Notes: generated from the letters alone by a model not told the origin. A DNA stretch of 64,000 nt from Marinobacter panjinensis (GCF_005298175.1 NZ_SZYH01000001.1:3472001-3536000); one strand, 5' to 3'; counted from the first letter of the stretch, positions 45,524 to 56,018 are shown. A program made the numbers and translations.

Positions 45524-47257
45524 TCAGTCGTCGTTCTGTCCGGACAGTGCCTTCAGTTCCTGCCGCTCTTCAGCGGTGAGGTCGGCAAGGCTGCGTTTTT
45601 CCGACAGCAGGGACGCCAGCCGTTGCTTGCGTGCCACCTCCTGATTCGGATTCAGCATCTCCCGGGCGCCTGCCAGGGTCTGCTCCCGTGCCGGCACGTG
45701 TTCAATTCCGTCGAACAGACCGTAGAACTGTTCCCTGGCCCGCTTGTCCGTGGCCAGTTGGCGTGTCAGGGAGCGCCGGTTTGCGATGGCGTTCTCCAGA
45801 ATCCAGCCGGCAAACTGGCCCGCCTGCCGGTACTGGCGGCTGCTCCTGCTCAGTTCGGCAATTTCGCTGGCCATGTCCGGTGCTTCCAGCAGGGCCAGGC
45901 AAAGCTGGGTATCCTTGCTGAGTTTTACGTCAATCCGTTGTTCCTGTACCCGGCGTTCGCCGTATCCACCCTTGCCGTTCTGCTGGCGCCGGTTCTGCCA
46001 GTCACCGCGGTTGTTGCCGCACAGTCTCAGCATCTCATGCCACATGGCATCCCTGAGGGTGCTGCGGGGCATTTTCTTGAGCAGCGGCTCTACCCGTGCC
46101 TTCAGCTCGCCCCGGTCTTCCGGCAGCGTCAGATCCAGCCCTTCGCTCTGCCGGTTAAACAGGTAGCGGGACAGGGGCGTGGCACCGTCGATGCGCTTCT
46201 GGAACGCGTCCGCGCCTTCCTTGCGTACCAGCGTATCCGGGTCTTCACCGTCCGGCATCATCAGGAACTGCAGATGCAGCCCGTCGGTCAGCAATTCCAG
46301 GGCGTTTTCCATCGCCTTGTCGGCTGCGCGGTAACCGGCCTGGTCGCCGTCGAAACAGAACACCAGATGGCGCACCTGTTTCAGCAGGGCTGACAGGCTG
46401 TCCTGATTTGTCGCCGTGCCCAGTGTCGCCACTGCGAAGTGGATGCCGTTCTGCGCCAGGGCAATGACATCCATATACCCTTCCACCACCAGCAGTTTGT
46501 CCAGCTGGCGGATCGACTGCTTGGCTTCGTAAAGGCCGTAAATCTCGCGGCTTTTATGAAAGACATCAGACTCTGGAGAGTTGATGTACTTGGCCTTGTC
46601 GTCACCCAGGGTGCGTCCGCCAAAGGCAATGGTCCGGCCGCGGCTGTTGCGGATCGGGAACATCACCCGGTTGCGGAACAAATCCCGTGGCCGGCCGTAA
46701 CGGTCGGAGACAGTACCGGTTTCAATCAGCGGCCCTTGAAGGTCTTTGCTGGCGCTGTCAAAAAGCGCTGTGCCGGTGCCAGGGGCGTAGCCCAGCATGT
46801 ACTGTTCGATAATGCTGTCGTCCAGGCCCCGTTGCTTCAGGTAGTCCCGGGCGAATTCACCTTGCTGGCCTCGTAGCGCGGACTGGTAGAAGCGGCTGGC
46901 GTAGTCCAGGGCATCTGTCAGTGTTCGCGCTTGTTGTATTTCCTGGCGCGCGCTCTGGTCGTAGGGCACTTCCATGCCGGCTCGCCGGGCCAGTTCCTCA
47001 ACCGCGTCGGTGAACCCCAGGCCGTCGAACTCGCGGACAAAGCTGATGGCATCGCCATGGGCGCCACAGCCAAAGCAGTGGTAAAAGCCCTTGTCCGGCC
47101 GAACGTTGAAAGACGGCGTTTTTTCATCATGGAAGGGGCAGCGGGCCTTGTAGTTGCCGCCGGCCTTTTTCAGGGTGATACGTGATCCGATCAGCTCGGC
47201 CAGGTCTATCCTGTCGAGCAGGTCTTCAACAAAGCGTTGTGGGATCAGTCCACTCAT
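45524..47257 (-). CDS. dnaG: DNA primase
   Basis: 577 residues from ATG 47255-47257 (MSGLIPQRFVEDLLDRIDL); the frame extends upstream into the terminator. The N-terminal zinc-binding domain is CPFHDEKTPSF...YHCFGCGAHGD. The TOPRIM core has LLVVEGYMDVIAL and VFCFDGDQAGYRAA. The C-terminal helicase-binding part is less conserved. Makes RNA primers at the fork. Preceded by an intrinsic terminator after rpsU, as in E. coli. Confidence 0.96.
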   Translation of the reverse strand: MSGLIPQRFVEDLLDRIDLAELIGSRITLKKAGGNYKARCPFHDEKTPSFNVRPDKGFYHCFGCGAHGDAISFVREFDGLGFTDAVEELARRAGMEVPYDQSARQEIQQARTLTDALDYASRFYQSALRGQQGEFARDYLKQRGLDDSIIEQYMLGYAPGTGTALFDSASKDLQGPLIETGTVSDRYGRPRDLFRNRVMFPIRNSRGRTIAFGGRTLGDDKAKYINSPESDVFHKSREIYGLYEAKQSIRQLDKLLVVEGYMDVIALAQNGIHFAVATLGTATNQDSLSALLKQVRHLVFCFDGDQAGYRAADKAMENALELLTDGLHLQFLMMPDGEDPDTLVRKEGADAFQKRIDGATPLSRYLFNRQSEGLDLTLPEDRGELKARVEPLLKKMPRSTLRDAMWHEMLRLCGNNRGDWQNRRQQNGKGGYGERRVQEQRIDVKLSKDTQLCLALLEAPDMASEIAELSRSSRQYRQAGQFAGWILENAIANRRSLTRQLATDKRAREQFYGLFDGIEHVPAREQTLAGAREMLNPNQEVARKQRLASLLSEKRSLADLTAEERQELKALSGQNDD

Positions 47258-47302
47258 GATGTCTCCGGTCGCGCGGAAAATGCCGGGCCTGCAAGTACAG
47301 CC

Positions 47303-47337
47303 AAAAATGCCGCCGAAGCCAGGCCTCGGCGGCATTT
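47303..47337 (-). terminator. Terminator between rpsU and dnaG
   Basis: A 12-bp perfect stem AAATGCCGCCGA / TCGGCGGCATTT (47305-47316, 47326-47337) with five T on the minus strand. It matches the known rpsU-dnaG attenuation point of the macromolecular synthesis operon. Confidence 0.88.
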
Positions 47338-47410
47338 GGGTATCGCTCTGTGCAACCTGCGGCTATACAGGCGATTATAGGCTTGCAGTCAAGCGGCGTC
47401 CGGGTAAAGC

Positions 47411-47626
47411 TTAGTACAGACGCTCGAACTTGCGCTGTTCCCGCTGAAGCTTCTTGAGATGACGCTTGACGGCTGCAGCTGCCTTGCGCTTGCGCACGGC
47501 TGTCGGCTTCTCGTAGTGCTCACGGCGACGTACTTCCGACAACACGCCTGCTTTTTCGCAGGAGCGCTTGAAGCGACGAAGGGCTACGTCAAACGGTTCA
47601 TTCTCTTTCACTTTAACAGCTGGCAT
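47411..47626 (-). CDS. rpsU: Small ribosomal subunit protein bS21
   Basis: 71 residues from ATG 47624-47626 ([20 protein letters not shown]), with AGGTGA upstream. [20 protein letters not shown] and the basic tail are the S21 signature. S21 helps 30S subunits initiate. First gene of rpsU-dnaG-rpoD, divergent from tsaD. Confidence 0.98.
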   Translation of the reverse strand: MPAVKVKENEPFDVALRRFKRSCEKAGVLSEVRRREHYEKPTAVRKRKAAAAVKRHLKKLQREQRKFERLY

Positions 47627-47865
47627 TCGAAAATCACCTACCTGATTGATTCGGTTTCTGTTTTGTCTGATCGACCGGTCCGTCAAATCGACTCGATACC
47701 TGGCCAGATTGGCTAAAACTCGACCAGTGCTTATTTAAGGCCGGCAATGATAGCGCTTGCCCATGGCCAAGGTCAATGTTTGTTCGATGAAACTGACGGG
47801 GGCTTTCGGGTTTCTGCTAAAATGCTCCGCTGTATTCTACCAGCCTGGAGTTGTGGCCCTTATTT

Positions 47866-48921
47866 ATGCTGATTCTCGGTATTGAAACCTCCTGTGATGA
47901 AACCGGCGTTGCCCTGTATGACAGTGAACAGGGCCTGCTGGCACATGCCCTGTTCAGTCAGATTGCCATGCATGCGGACTACGGAGGCGTGGTGCCGGAA
48001 CTGGCGTCCCGCGACCACGTACGCAAGTTGTTGCCGCTGTGCGACCAGGTACTGGCAGACGCGGGCAAGGTTCGCAGCGATATCGAGGGCATTACCTATA
48101 CGGCGGGCCCGGGCCTGGTGGGTGCGCTGATGGTAGGCGGTTCCGTGGCCCATGCCCTGGGGTTTGCGCTGGGGGTGCCGGTGCTGGGTGTCCATCATAT
48201 GGAAGGCCACCTGCTGGCGCCGATGCTGGAGGAGAATCCTCCGGCGTTTCCCTTTGTCGCCTTGCTGGTTTCCGGTGGGCATACGCAGTTGGTGCTGGTC
48301 AATGGCATTGGCGAGTATGAAATGCTGGGTGAGTCCGTGGATGACGCGGCTGGTGAAGCGTTCGACAAAACCGCCAAGATGCTGGGGCTGGACTATCCTG
48401 GCGGGCCAAGGGTGGCGGCGTTGGCAGAGAAGGGCACGCCAGGGCGCTATCGTTTCCCGCGCCCGATGACCGACCGGCCGGGGCTGGATTTCAGTTTCAG
48501 CGGGCTGAAGACCTTCACTCTCAATACCGTGACAGCCGCAGAAAAGGCCGGTGGCCTGGATGAGCAGACCCGTGCAGACATCGCTCTGGCTTTCGAAGCG
48601 GCAGTGGTGGACACCCTCACCATCAAGTGCCGCCGCGCCCTGGAACAGACCGGCAGCAAACGCCTGGTGATTGCCGGTGGTGTAAGTGCCAACAAGCGGC
48701 TGCGGGCAGGGCTGGAGAAGATGACGGAAAAACTTCGCGCCGGTGTATTTTACGCCCGCCCCGAGTTCTGCACCGATAACGGCGCCATGATTGCCTATGC
48801 CGGTTGTCAGCGCATGAAGGCGGGGCAGCAGGATGGTGACCGGATCGTGGCAGTGCCGCGCTGGCCCATGAACACCCTGCCGCCGGTGGGTGAGCCGCGG
48901 GCGAACGGGCTCGTGGATTAG
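47866..48921 (+). CDS. tsaD: tRNA N6-threonylcarbamoyladenosine transferase TsaD
   Basis: 351 residues from ATG 47866 ([19 protein letters not shown]); a TTG at 47851 lies directly after GGAG and is less likely. The metal-binding HHMEGH (His111, His115) and [12 protein letters not shown] are present, with [10 protein letters not shown] for nucleotide binding. Forms t6A37 on ANN-decoding tRNAs with TsaB, TsaC and TsaE. Divergent from rpsU, as usual. Its stop overlaps the convergent plsY by four bases. Confidence 0.96.
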   Translation: MLILGIETSCDETGVALYDSEQGLLAHALFSQIAMHADYGGVVPELASRDHVRKLLPLCDQVLADAGKVRSDIEGITYTAGPGLVGALMVGGSVAHALGFALGVPVLGVHHMEGHLLAPMLEENPPAFPFVALLVSGGHTQLVLVNGIGEYEMLGESVDDAAGEAFDKTAKMLGLDYPGGPRVAALAEKGTPGRYRFPRPMTDRPGLDFSFSGLKTFTLNTVTAAEKAGGLDEQTRADIALAFEAAVVDTLTIKCRRALEQTGSKRLVIAGGVSANKRLRAGLEKMTEKLRAGVFYARPEFCTDNGAMIAYAGCQRMKAGQQDGDRIVAVPRWPMNTLPPVGEPRANGLVD

Positions 48922-49511
48922 AACCCCGGTTCCCGGCCCTGGGCCATACGAATCAGGTTGTTGCGGTGGCGCACCACAATCAGTATCGCCAGCAGGCCGA
49001 ACAGGGGCAGGGTTTCCGGCTCGATCAGCGCACTGATAATCGGGCCGCTGACAATGGCAATGATGGAAGCCAGCGCTGAAATTCTCCAGCGCCACATCAC
49101 CAGCGCCCAGATGGCGGCCAGCATCAGTGTGGTGACCGGCGCCAGTGCCAGGCCCGCCCCCAGCGCCGTGGCCACGCCTTTCCCGCCTTTGAAGCGATAG
49201 AACAGCGGAATCATGTGCCCGGTTACCGCGCACAGCGCCACTATGGCCTGGGAGAGAATGGTCAGGTCTGCCTGGTGGGCCAGCCACACCGGCAGCCATC
49301 CCTTGGCCGCGTCCAGCACCAGTGTCATTGCCGCCGGTGGCCAGCCGCCAGCACGGTAGACGTTGGTGGCGCCGGGGTTACCCGAGCCCAGGGCTCGTGG
49401 GTCCGGCAGGTGCCATGCCCGGCAGACCGGCAGCGCAAACAGCACCGAGCCCGCCAGATAGGCGAGGGCGCAGAGCAGAACTGTCAGTACCGGGTCACTC
49501 AGATAACTCAT
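48918..49511 (-). CDS. plsY: Glycerol-3-phosphate acyltransferase PlsY
   Basis: 197 residues with five hydrophobic segments. [15 protein letters not shown] (about 42-56), [12 protein letters not shown] and the [12 protein letters not shown] motif (about 107-118) are the three conserved PlsY motifs. Transfers acyl from acyl-phosphate to glycerol 3-phosphate, the first step of phospholipid synthesis. Convergent with tsaD and divergent from folB. Confidence 0.95.
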   Translation of the reverse strand: MSYLSDPVLTVLLCALAYLAGSVLFALPVCRAWHLPDPRALGSGNPGATNVYRAGGWPPAAMTLVLDAAKGWLPVWLAHQADLTILSQAIVALCAVTGHMIPLFYRFKGGKGVATALGAGLALAPVTTLMLAAIWALVMWRWRISALASIIAIVSGPIISALIEPETLPLFGLLAILIVVRHRNNLIRMAQGREPGF

Positions 49512-49670
49512 CAGCGGTGTTCACTGGCAAAATGGTAAAGACGCAAAGACGCGTGCTGGTCATTTGTGAGAAAATGCCGGCCCCACGATGGTGCAGGCCA
49601 GAAATTACACAGTATCCGCTGCCTGCCTGTTATTCAATCAGCAAAGAGTGTAATCCCGGGAGCGCCATCC

Positions 49671-50027
49671 TTGACCGATAGTGTACTGATCGAAGGTCTG
49701 GCCGTTGAGGCAATCATCGGCGTTTACGACTGGGAGCGGGAAGTCAGCCAGCGGCTGCTGGTGGATCTGGAGATGGCCTGGGACAACCGGGTGCCTGCAG
49801 CCTCGGATAACGTCAGCGATGCGCTCGACTATGCGCTGGTCAGTGAGCGGGTTTCAGACTACCTGGTCCAGGCCCGTCCCCGTTTGCTGGAAACCGCCGC
49901 CGAAGGCATCGCTGACTTATTGCAGGGCGAGTTCGGCGTGCGCTGGTTAAAGCTGGCGCTGCGCAAACCCGGTGCGGTGCCGGCCGCAGCGACCGTTGGT
50001 GTGAAGATCGAACGGGGAAGCCGCTGA
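49671..50027 (+). CDS. folB: Dihydroneopterin aldolase
   Basis: 118 residues from a TTG at 49671 with GGGAG at 49658-49662. The open frame begins at 49566, but this start gives the normal length and N-terminus (LTDSVLIEGLAVEAIIGVYD). WEREVSQRLLVDLEM and ALDYALVSERVSDYL are family motifs; the catalytic Lys lies in WLKLALRKPGAV. Makes 6-hydroxymethyl-dihydropterin for folate. Its TGA overlaps the ATG of the next gene by one base. Confidence 0.93.
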   Translation: MTDSVLIEGLAVEAIIGVYDWEREVSQRLLVDLEMAWDNRVPAASDNVSDALDYALVSERVSDYLVQARPRLLETAAEGIADLLQGEFGVRWLKLALRKPGAVPAAATVGVKIERGSR

Positions 50028-50545
50028 TGCCAAGGGTGTATATCAGTATCGGCAGCAACATCGACCGCGAGCGCTATATCACCGCGGCCTTGAATGCGCT
50101 GGATAGCTGGTTTGACCAACTGCTGATCTCCTCGGTTTACGAAAGCGAATCCGTCGGCTTTGACGGCTCGCCCTTCTACAACCTGGTGGTGGGTGTCGAT
50201 ACGGGGCTTACCGTGGCGGAACTGTCGGCCCGTTTCAAGCAACTGGAAGCGGATAATGGCCGGCGGCGTGATGTGCCTAAATTCAGTGCCCGAACCCTGG
50301 ACCTGGACATCCTCACCTACGATGACGAGGTGGGCAGGATCGATGGCGTGGAGCTGCCCCGTGGCGAAATTCTGAAGAACGCGTTTGTGCTGATGCCACT
50401 GGCAGAAATTGCACCGGCCGATGTCCATCCGGTCTGTGGCAAGCGTTACGACGCGCTGTGGCAGGCTTACGATCGTGACCAGAAACTCTGGCCGGTGGAT
50501 TTTACCTGGCAGGGCCGGTTGATTTCGCGGGCCACTGCCAGGTAA
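50027..50545 (+). CDS. FolK-like paralogue coupled to folB
   Basis: 172 residues of the HPPK family: VYISIGSNIDRERYITAALN, SSVYESESVGF, FYNLVVGVDTGLTVAEL and the metal site ARTLDLDIL. The usual RWGPRTLDLD loop is changed to VPKFSARTLDLD, so the Trp-Gly-Pro of canonical HPPK is missing. A second, canonical FolK lies at 54012-54527. It overlaps folB (TGATG) and ends 15 bases before the convergent pgi. It may be an active isozyme or a diverged relative; not decidable by eye. Confidence 0.85.
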   Translation: MPRVYISIGSNIDRERYITAALNALDSWFDQLLISSVYESESVGFDGSPFYNLVVGVDTGLTVAELSARFKQLEADNGRRRDVPKFSARTLDLDILTYDDEVGRIDGVELPRGEILKNAFVLMPLAEIAPADVHPVCGKRYDALWQAYDRDQKLWPVDFTWQGRLISRATAR

Positions 50546-50560
50546 GTCCGCTGTCCTGCC

Positions 50561-52225
50561 TCAGGGCGAGTGGTGTGAGCGGAACATCCGGATCAGATTG
50601 TCCGTTGAGCTGTCGCTGGGCGCGGAGCTTTCCGCAGTGTCTCCGGTGAGGCGGTCCAGAATGCCTTTGCCCATCTGTTTGCCCAGTTCCACACCCCACT
50701 GATCGAATGAATCCACATCCCAGATGATGCCCTGCACAAAGGTGCGATGCTCGTAGAGTGCAATCAGGGCACCCACGGTTTGCGGAGTTGATTTGTCCAT
50801 CAGCAGGGTATTGCTGGGCTTGTTGCCGGGGATCACCTTGTGGGGGGCCAGCTTGTCGATCTCGTCTGCACTCATGTCTTCGGCTTGCAGTTCCGCTTTC
50901 GCCTCGTCCAGGTTCTTGCCGGACATCAGCGCCCGTGACTGGCTCAGGCAATTGGCGAACAGGGTGACGTGATGGCTCGCCACCCGGTTGTGGGTTTCCA
51001 GGGGGATAATGAAGTCTGCCGGAATCAGCCGGGTGCCCTGGTGCAGCAACTGATGGAAAGCATGTTGACCGTTGGCGCCGACTCCGCCCCAGATCACCGG
51101 GCCGCTTTGATAGTTCAGCGGCTCGCCGTTTTGGGTAACGCTTTTGCCGTTGCTTTCCATGTCCAGCTGCTGCAGGTGCGCCGGCAGGCTGCGCAGGTAG
51201 TGGTCATAGGGCAGGATGGTGTAGGTTTCAGCGCCCCAGAAATTGTTGTACCAGAGCCCCAGCATGGCCATCACCACGGGCAGGTTCTGCTCCAGCGGCG
51301 TTGTGCGGAAGTGCTGGTCCATGGCGTTGGCACCGGACAGCAGCGCGCGGAAATTCTTCATCCCAATGGTCAGCGCGACCGGCAGGCCGATGGCGGACCA
51401 CAGCGAGTAGCGCCCGCCAACCCAGTCCCACATGGGGAAGATATTGTCTTCGGACATGCCAAAGCTGATCGCTTCCGGCGTGTTCGCGGTGACTGCCACG
51501 AAGTGCTTGGCGATCTGGTTCTCGCTGCCGCCGTTGTCCAGGAACCAGGCCCTGGCTACCTTGCTGTTCTCCAGGGTTTCCTGGGTGCGGAAGGACTTGG
51601 ACTGGATCAGGAACAGGGTGGTTTCCGGATTTACCCGGCGCAGTACTTCTGCAATCTGGGTGCCGTCTATATTGGCCACGTAGTGACACTGCAACTGGCC
51701 GTGCCCGTAGGGACGCAGGGCCTCAGACACCAGTTTGGGGCCCAGGAAGGAGCCGCCAATACCAATACTGACCACGTCAGTGAACGGCTTGCCGGTGTGG
51801 CCCTGCCAGCGCTTGCTGAGCACATCGTCCACGAACTGTTCCATGCGGTTCAATGTGGTTTCCACTTCCGGCGTGATGTTGGTGCCGTCCACATAAATGG
51901 GTTCACCGCTGTTGTCCCTCAGGGCAACATGTAATGCCGGGCGTTTCTCCGTCACATTGATGTGGTCGCCGCGAAACATCGCCTCGGTGCGCTCCGGCAC
52001 ACCACAGCTCCTGGCCAGAGCCATCAGCTTTGTCATGGTGTCGTCGGTCATGCGATTGCGGGAATAGTCCAGTGACAGACCGCCACCGCGGATGAAGAAG
52101 CGGCTGGCCCGGTCAGGGTCGTCACGGAACATGTCCCGCATGTGGGTGTTTTCCAGTTCCGCCTGATGCTTTGTCAGTGCCTTCCACTCGGGCCGGCTGG
52201 TGAGTGGAGCAGAGCCCTGGTACAT
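50561..52225 (-). CDS. pgi: Glucose-6-phosphate isomerase
   Basis: 554 residues. Interconverts glucose 6-phosphate and fructose 6-phosphate. VVSIGIGGSFLGPKLVSEAL, DWVGGRYSLWSAIGLPVALT (signature 1 type) and the C-terminal FDQWGVELGKQMG (signature 2) are clear. Last gene of the cbr-pcnB-folK-panBC-pgi run, 28 bases beyond panC. Confidence 0.96.
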   Translation of the reverse strand: MYQGSAPLTSRPEWKALTKHQAELENTHMRDMFRDDPDRASRFFIRGGGLSLDYSRNRMTDDTMTKLMALARSCGVPERTEAMFRGDHINVTEKRPALHVALRDNSGEPIYVDGTNITPEVETTLNRMEQFVDDVLSKRWQGHTGKPFTDVVSIGIGGSFLGPKLVSEALRPYGHGQLQCHYVANIDGTQIAEVLRRVNPETTLFLIQSKSFRTQETLENSKVARAWFLDNGGSENQIAKHFVAVTANTPEAISFGMSEDNIFPMWDWVGGRYSLWSAIGLPVALTIGMKNFRALLSGANAMDQHFRTTPLEQNLPVVMAMLGLWYNNFWGAETYTILPYDHYLRSLPAHLQQLDMESNGKSVTQNGEPLNYQSGPVIWGGVGANGQHAFHQLLHQGTRLIPADFIIPLETHNRVASHHVTLFANCLSQSRALMSGKNLDEAKAELQAEDMSADEIDKLAPHKVIPGNKPSNTLLMDKSTPQTVGALIALYEHRTFVQGIIWDVDSFDQWGVELGKQMGKGILDRLTGDTAESSAPSDSSTDNLIRMFRSHHSP

Positions 52226-52253
52226 AGTGGAATCCTTTCGTCAGTCTGTGTGG

Positions 52254-53102
52254 TTAACGGGTGATAGACAGGTTGTCGATAAGCCGCGTGGTGCCAAGGA
52301 ACGCTGCTACCAGTAGTGTCAGTTCGGTATCGTCTGCGCTGGCCGGTTTGAGGGTCAGGCTGTTGGCGATATTGAAGTAATCCGGGCGCAGGCCGGCCTC
52401 GCTGAGCGCGTCGCTGGCTTCCTGCTCCAGTGCCACAAAATCGCTGCGCCCGTTCTGGATCTGTTCCGCCGTGTTTTTCAGGGTTCGATACACGATTGGT
52501 GCAATCGCACGTTCATCCTCCGTCAGGAAGCCGTTGCGGGAACTCTTTGCCAGGCCGTCGTCATCGCGGATGGTCGGGCTGCCAATGACTTCTACCGGTA
52601 TCATCAGGTCCCGGGTAAGTTTGCGGATAACGGCCAGCTGCTGGTAATCCTTTTCCCCAAAAACGGCGATGTCCGGCTGCACCATGTTGAACAGCATGGT
52701 GACCACCGTTGCCACGCCCTCAAAGTGACCGGGCCTGCTGGCGCCGCAATGGCCTTCGCTGACTTCCGGCACGATAACGCGAGTGTGCCTTGCCAGCCCC
52801 TCCGGGTAGATTTCCTCAATGGAAGGGGTGAACACCAGGGTGCTGCCAGCGGCATCCAGCCGTTCCTGGTCCTCGATCAATGTGCGTGGGTAGGTGTCCA
52901 GATCTTCGCTGACGCCAAACTGCATGGGATTCACGAAGATGGTGGTGACCACGATATCGGCGGCTTCCCGTGCTTTTCTGACCAGCGAGATATGGCCTTC
53001 ATGCAGGTTGCCCATGGTGGGCACCAGCCCGATGCGTTTGCCCTGCTGGCGATAACCGCGAAGCATGGCTCGGAGTTCTTTTAGAGTATGTACGGTTCTC
53101 AT
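52254..53102 (-). CDS. panC: Pantothenate synthetase
   Basis: 282 residues. Joins pantoate and beta-alanine with ATP. HIGH-type [16 protein letters not shown] (about 25-40), [20 protein letters not shown] and [14 protein letters not shown], with SSRNGFLT as the KMSKS-like region. The start overlaps the panB stop by four bases (ATGA), coupling the two. Confidence 0.96.
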   Translation of the reverse strand: MRTVHTLKELRAMLRGYRQQGKRIGLVPTMGNLHEGHISLVRKAREAADIVVTTIFVNPMQFGVSEDLDTYPRTLIEDQERLDAAGSTLVFTPSIEEIYPEGLARHTRVIVPEVSEGHCGASRPGHFEGVATVVTMLFNMVQPDIAVFGEKDYQQLAVIRKLTRDLMIPVEVIGSPTIRDDDGLAKSSRNGFLTEDERAIAPIVYRTLKNTAEQIQNGRSDFVALEQEASDALSEAGLRPDYFNIANSLTLKPASADDTELTLLVAAFLGTTRLIDNLSITR

Positions 53103-53893
53103 GCCTTGAACGTATGCTCCTCGGCGGGGAATGAGCGGTCGCGAACAGCGGCCACGTAAGCTTCGATGGCGCCTTTTACGGATCCGGACTCTGCCAGAAA
53201 GTCCTTCACAAAGCGTGGCTTGCGGCCAGTTGTCATGCCCAGCATGTCGTGGACAACCAGTACCTGGCCGTCAGTGTCTGAGCCAGCACCGATACCGATC
53301 ACCGGTGCCTGCACGGCCTGGGTAATGCGGGCAGCCAGTGGCGCAGGAACACATTCCAGCAGAATCACATCCGCACCGGCTGCAACCAGTTCGCAGGCGT
53401 GTTCGATCATCAGTTCGGCGTGCTTTTCATCCCGGCCCTGGACCTTGTAGCCGCCAAACTTGTTGACGAATTGCGGGGTCAGACCCAGGTGCGCACAGAC
53501 CGGAACTCCCCGTTCGCTGAGGGCGTGGATGGTGTCTTTCATCCAGTCGGTGCCTTCCAGTTTGACCATGTGCGCACCCGCGCGCATCAGGTCCGCGGCG
53601 TTCTCCAGTGCAGCCTCGACAGTGCCATAGGTCATGAAGGGCATGTCTGCCATGATCAGTGAGCCACGGTTGCCCTTGGCGACGGATGTTACGTGATACA
53701 CCATCTGATCCATGGTGACCGGCAGCGTGCTGTCGTGCCCCTGCAGCACCATGCCGAGGGAATCGCCGATCAGGATAACGTCAACGCCCGCTTCACTGAC
53801 GATCTGTGCAAAGGTGGCGTCGTAGGATGTCAGAACGGAGAAGGCTTCGCCCTTCTGCTTGTAGTCCCGCAGGGTATTGATGGTAACAGCCAT
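53099..53893 (-). CDS. panB: 3-methyl-2-oxobutanoate hydroxymethyltransferase
   Basis: 264 residues. Adds a hydroxymethyl group from methylene-tetrahydrofolate to alpha-ketoisovalerate, the first step to pantothenate. [38 protein letters not shown] (Mg-binding Asp) and [13 protein letters not shown] are conserved. Operon with panC. Placing folate and pantothenate genes together fits the folate-dependent step. Confidence 0.96.
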   Translation of the reverse strand: MAVTINTLRDYKQKGEAFSVLTSYDATFAQIVSEAGVDVILIGDSLGMVLQGHDSTLPVTMDQMVYHVTSVAKGNRGSLIMADMPFMTYGTVEAALENAADLMRAGAHMVKLEGTDWMKDTIHALSERGVPVCAHLGLTPQFVNKFGGYKVQGRDEKHAELMIEHACELVAAGADVILLECVPAPLAARITQAVQAPVIGIGAGSDTDGQVLVVHDMLGMTTGRKPRFVKDFLAESGSVKGAIEAYVAAVRDRSFPAEEHTFKA

Positions 53894-54011
53894 AGAATCC
53901 TTGCCTTGTGGGTGGATGGGCTAAAACCGGGCCGGGGTATGCCGGCAATCAGGTCTTAAGGGTAATCCGGGGGTGTGTCTGAGGCAATAGCCGCACACCG
54001 AGCCATTGGTA

Positions 54012-54527
54012 TCAGCCGGACGGGAAGGGTGCCCGCGCCACCGGATGGAGTTTCTGCAGGTTGTTGTCCGGGCATTGTTGTCTCAGGTCCGCGACGCTGC
54101 GGCCGTCCGGCAGGACCCGCTCGGGGTCCAGGTCCAGCAAAGGCTGGAGTACAAAGTCCCGGTTCGCCAGCTCGGCGTGGGGCACTGTCAGGCGTTCGCT
54201 GTTGATGGCCTCGTTGCCATACAGGAGCAGATCCAGGTCCAGCGTTCGCGGGCCCCAGTGCCGGATCCGTTTGCGGCCATGGGCCCGCTCGATGGCCTGA
54301 AGCTGGTCCAGCAGTTCCAGCGGTGTGAGCTCCGTGCGCAGCCAGGCTGCACCGTTCACGAAATCGGGTTGGTCCTGGGGGCCAACCGGCCGGCTGCTAT
54401 AGAAAGCCGACTGCGCCACCAGCTCGGTGTCTGGCAGCGCTGCGAGCCGGGCGACAGCGCCGGCCAGTTGTGCGGAAGGATCCGCCATATTGCTGCCAAG
54501 CCCGATAAAGGCGTCTGTGGCTGCCAT
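54012..54527 (-). CDS. folK: 2-amino-4-hydroxy-6-hydroxymethyldihydropteridine pyrophosphokinase
   Basis: 171 residues from ATG 54525-54527 (MAATDAFIGLGSNMADPSA), two bases after the pcnB stop; the longer frame lies within pcnB. Canonical HPPK motifs are present: FYSSRPVGPQDQPDFVNGAA, AHGRKRIRHWGPRTLDLDLL with the metal-binding Asp pair, and VPHAELANRDFVL. Transfers pyrophosphate to the pterin in folate synthesis. This is the standard copy, in contrast to the folB-linked paralogue. Confidence 0.95.
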   Translation of the reverse strand: MAATDAFIGLGSNMADPSAQLAGAVARLAALPDTELVAQSAFYSSRPVGPQDQPDFVNGAAWLRTELTPLELLDQLQAIERAHGRKRIRHWGPRTLDLDLLLYGNEAINSERLTVPHAELANRDFVLQPLLDLDPERVLPDGRSVADLRQQCPDNNLQKLHPVARAPFPSG

Positions 54528-54529
54528 GG

Positions 54530-55876
54530 TCAGGCCTTCTTTGCAGGCTTCTTGCGGCGACGCTTCTTGGGGCCGTCGCTGCCCAGTTGGGTCAGCATGC
54601 GTTCCTGGCCGCGCTCGTCCAATTCCTGGAACTCGGTCCACCACTCGCCCAGTCCGGGCTCGATTTCACCGGATTCTTCCCGCACCAGCAGGAAGTCATA
54701 GGCCGCCCGGAAGCGCGGGTGAGACATGGTCACAAAGGCCCGCTTTCCCTGGCGCCGGGGCAGGCGCATCTGCAGTTCCCAGATTTCCTTCATGGGGCCT
54801 GAGAAACGTTTAGGGATGGAGGTCGCCTGAACCTGGCGACCAATAACCTTGGCAATGGACTGGTGCAGGGCCGGCTGTACCGGCTCGCCGTTATCCTGGC
54901 GTTTGTGCCACTCTGCCTGCAGGGCGGGCCAGAGCATGGCGGCAAACAGGAAGTAGGGGGTAACGGACTTGCCCTGGGCAATGCGGGCATCGGTATTGCG
55001 AAGCGCCTTGCGGATCAGTTCGTCCGGCTGGCCGTTGTTGATGGCCTGAACGGTTTCCGGGAATAGCGGGGCCAGCAGATTGTACTCGCTGAGCAGGTCG
55101 TAGGTGGCCTCACCGTAGCCCGCGGAGAACAGTTTGAGTACTTCTTCAAACAACCGCGCCGGCGGGATGTGCGTCAGCAACGGCGCCAGCTCCCGGATCG
55201 GGGCCTCGGTTTCCGGTTCGATATCGAAACCCAGCTTGGCGGCGAAGCGTACGGCGCGAAGCATGCGAACCGGGTCTTCCCGGTAGCGGGTTTCCGGGTC
55301 GCCGATCAGTCGCATCTGGCGGTTTTTCAGGTCTTCAAGGCCGTTGGCGAAGTCCACCACGGTGAAGTCCCGGATGCAGTAATAAAGCGCGTTGACGGTG
55401 AAGTCCCGGCGCAGGGCATCTTCTTCCTGGTTGCCGTAGACGTTATCCCGCAACAGCAGGCCGTGTTCACTGGTTCTGCGGTCATCGTCTTCGTCACTGT
55501 CTTCTTCCGCGTCCGCGGCGTTACCGCGGAAGGTGGTGACTTCAATGACTTCCCGCCCGAACAGTACGTGGACGATGCGGAAGCGCCGGCCAATCAACCT
55601 GGAATTGCGGAACAGCTCGTGCACCTCTTCCGGGGTGGCATTGGTGGCGATGTCGAAGTCCTTGGGCTTGCCGCCGAGAAGTATGTCACGAACGCCGCCG
55701 CCCACCAGGTAGGCTTCATAGCCGGCGTTGTTCAGGCGGCTGAGCACCTTCTTGGCCGGCTCGCTGATGGCCGAGCGGGACACGTTGTGCTGATCCCGGG
55801 GAATTTCCTGGCGCTGGTAGGTGCGGGGCTTTTTCTTCCCGTTTCCTGATACGTATGACAATAGTCGTTTAAGCAT
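54530..55876 (-). CDS. pcnB: Poly(A) polymerase I
   Basis: 448 residues. The nucleotidyltransferase core is AYLVGGGVRDILLGGKPKDFDIAT (in parts, about 55-78) with the catalytic Asp pair in FDIA. FRIVHVLFGREVIEVTTFRG carries the third Asp/Glu region, followed by RRDFTVNALYY. An acidic insert (AEEDSDEDDDR, about 124-134) interrupts the core, and the C-terminus is basic (KKRRRKKPAKKA). Adds 3' A tails that promote RNA decay. It directly follows the CrcZ-like RNA, as in Pseudomonas. Confidence 0.95.
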   Translation of the reverse strand: MLKRLLSYVSGNGKKKPRTYQRQEIPRDQHNVSRSAISEPAKKVLSRLNNAGYEAYLVGGGVRDILLGGKPKDFDIATNATPEEVHELFRNSRLIGRRFRIVHVLFGREVIEVTTFRGNAADAEEDSDEDDDRRTSEHGLLLRDNVYGNQEEDALRRDFTVNALYYCIRDFTVVDFANGLEDLKNRQMRLIGDPETRYREDPVRMLRAVRFAAKLGFDIEPETEAPIRELAPLLTHIPPARLFEEVLKLFSAGYGEATYDLLSEYNLLAPLFPETVQAINNGQPDELIRKALRNTDARIAQGKSVTPYFLFAAMLWPALQAEWHKRQDNGEPVQPALHQSIAKVIGRQVQATSIPKRFSGPMKEIWELQMRLPRRQGKRAFVTMSHPRFRAAYDFLLVREESGEIEPGLGEWWTEFQELDERGQERMLTQLGSDGPKKRRRKKPAKKA

Positions 55877-56018
55877 TGAATTCCGTTATTGCGGTGAGCA
55901 AAAGCGAGAGTTTAACGGTTTGGGCGGGATTTGCACATGTCTGGCGCCATAAGCCGGCAAAAACTGGTTGATCGGGGGCAGATCTGGCCGGGTTGGAAAA
56001 CCACTGGGCCAGATAATC

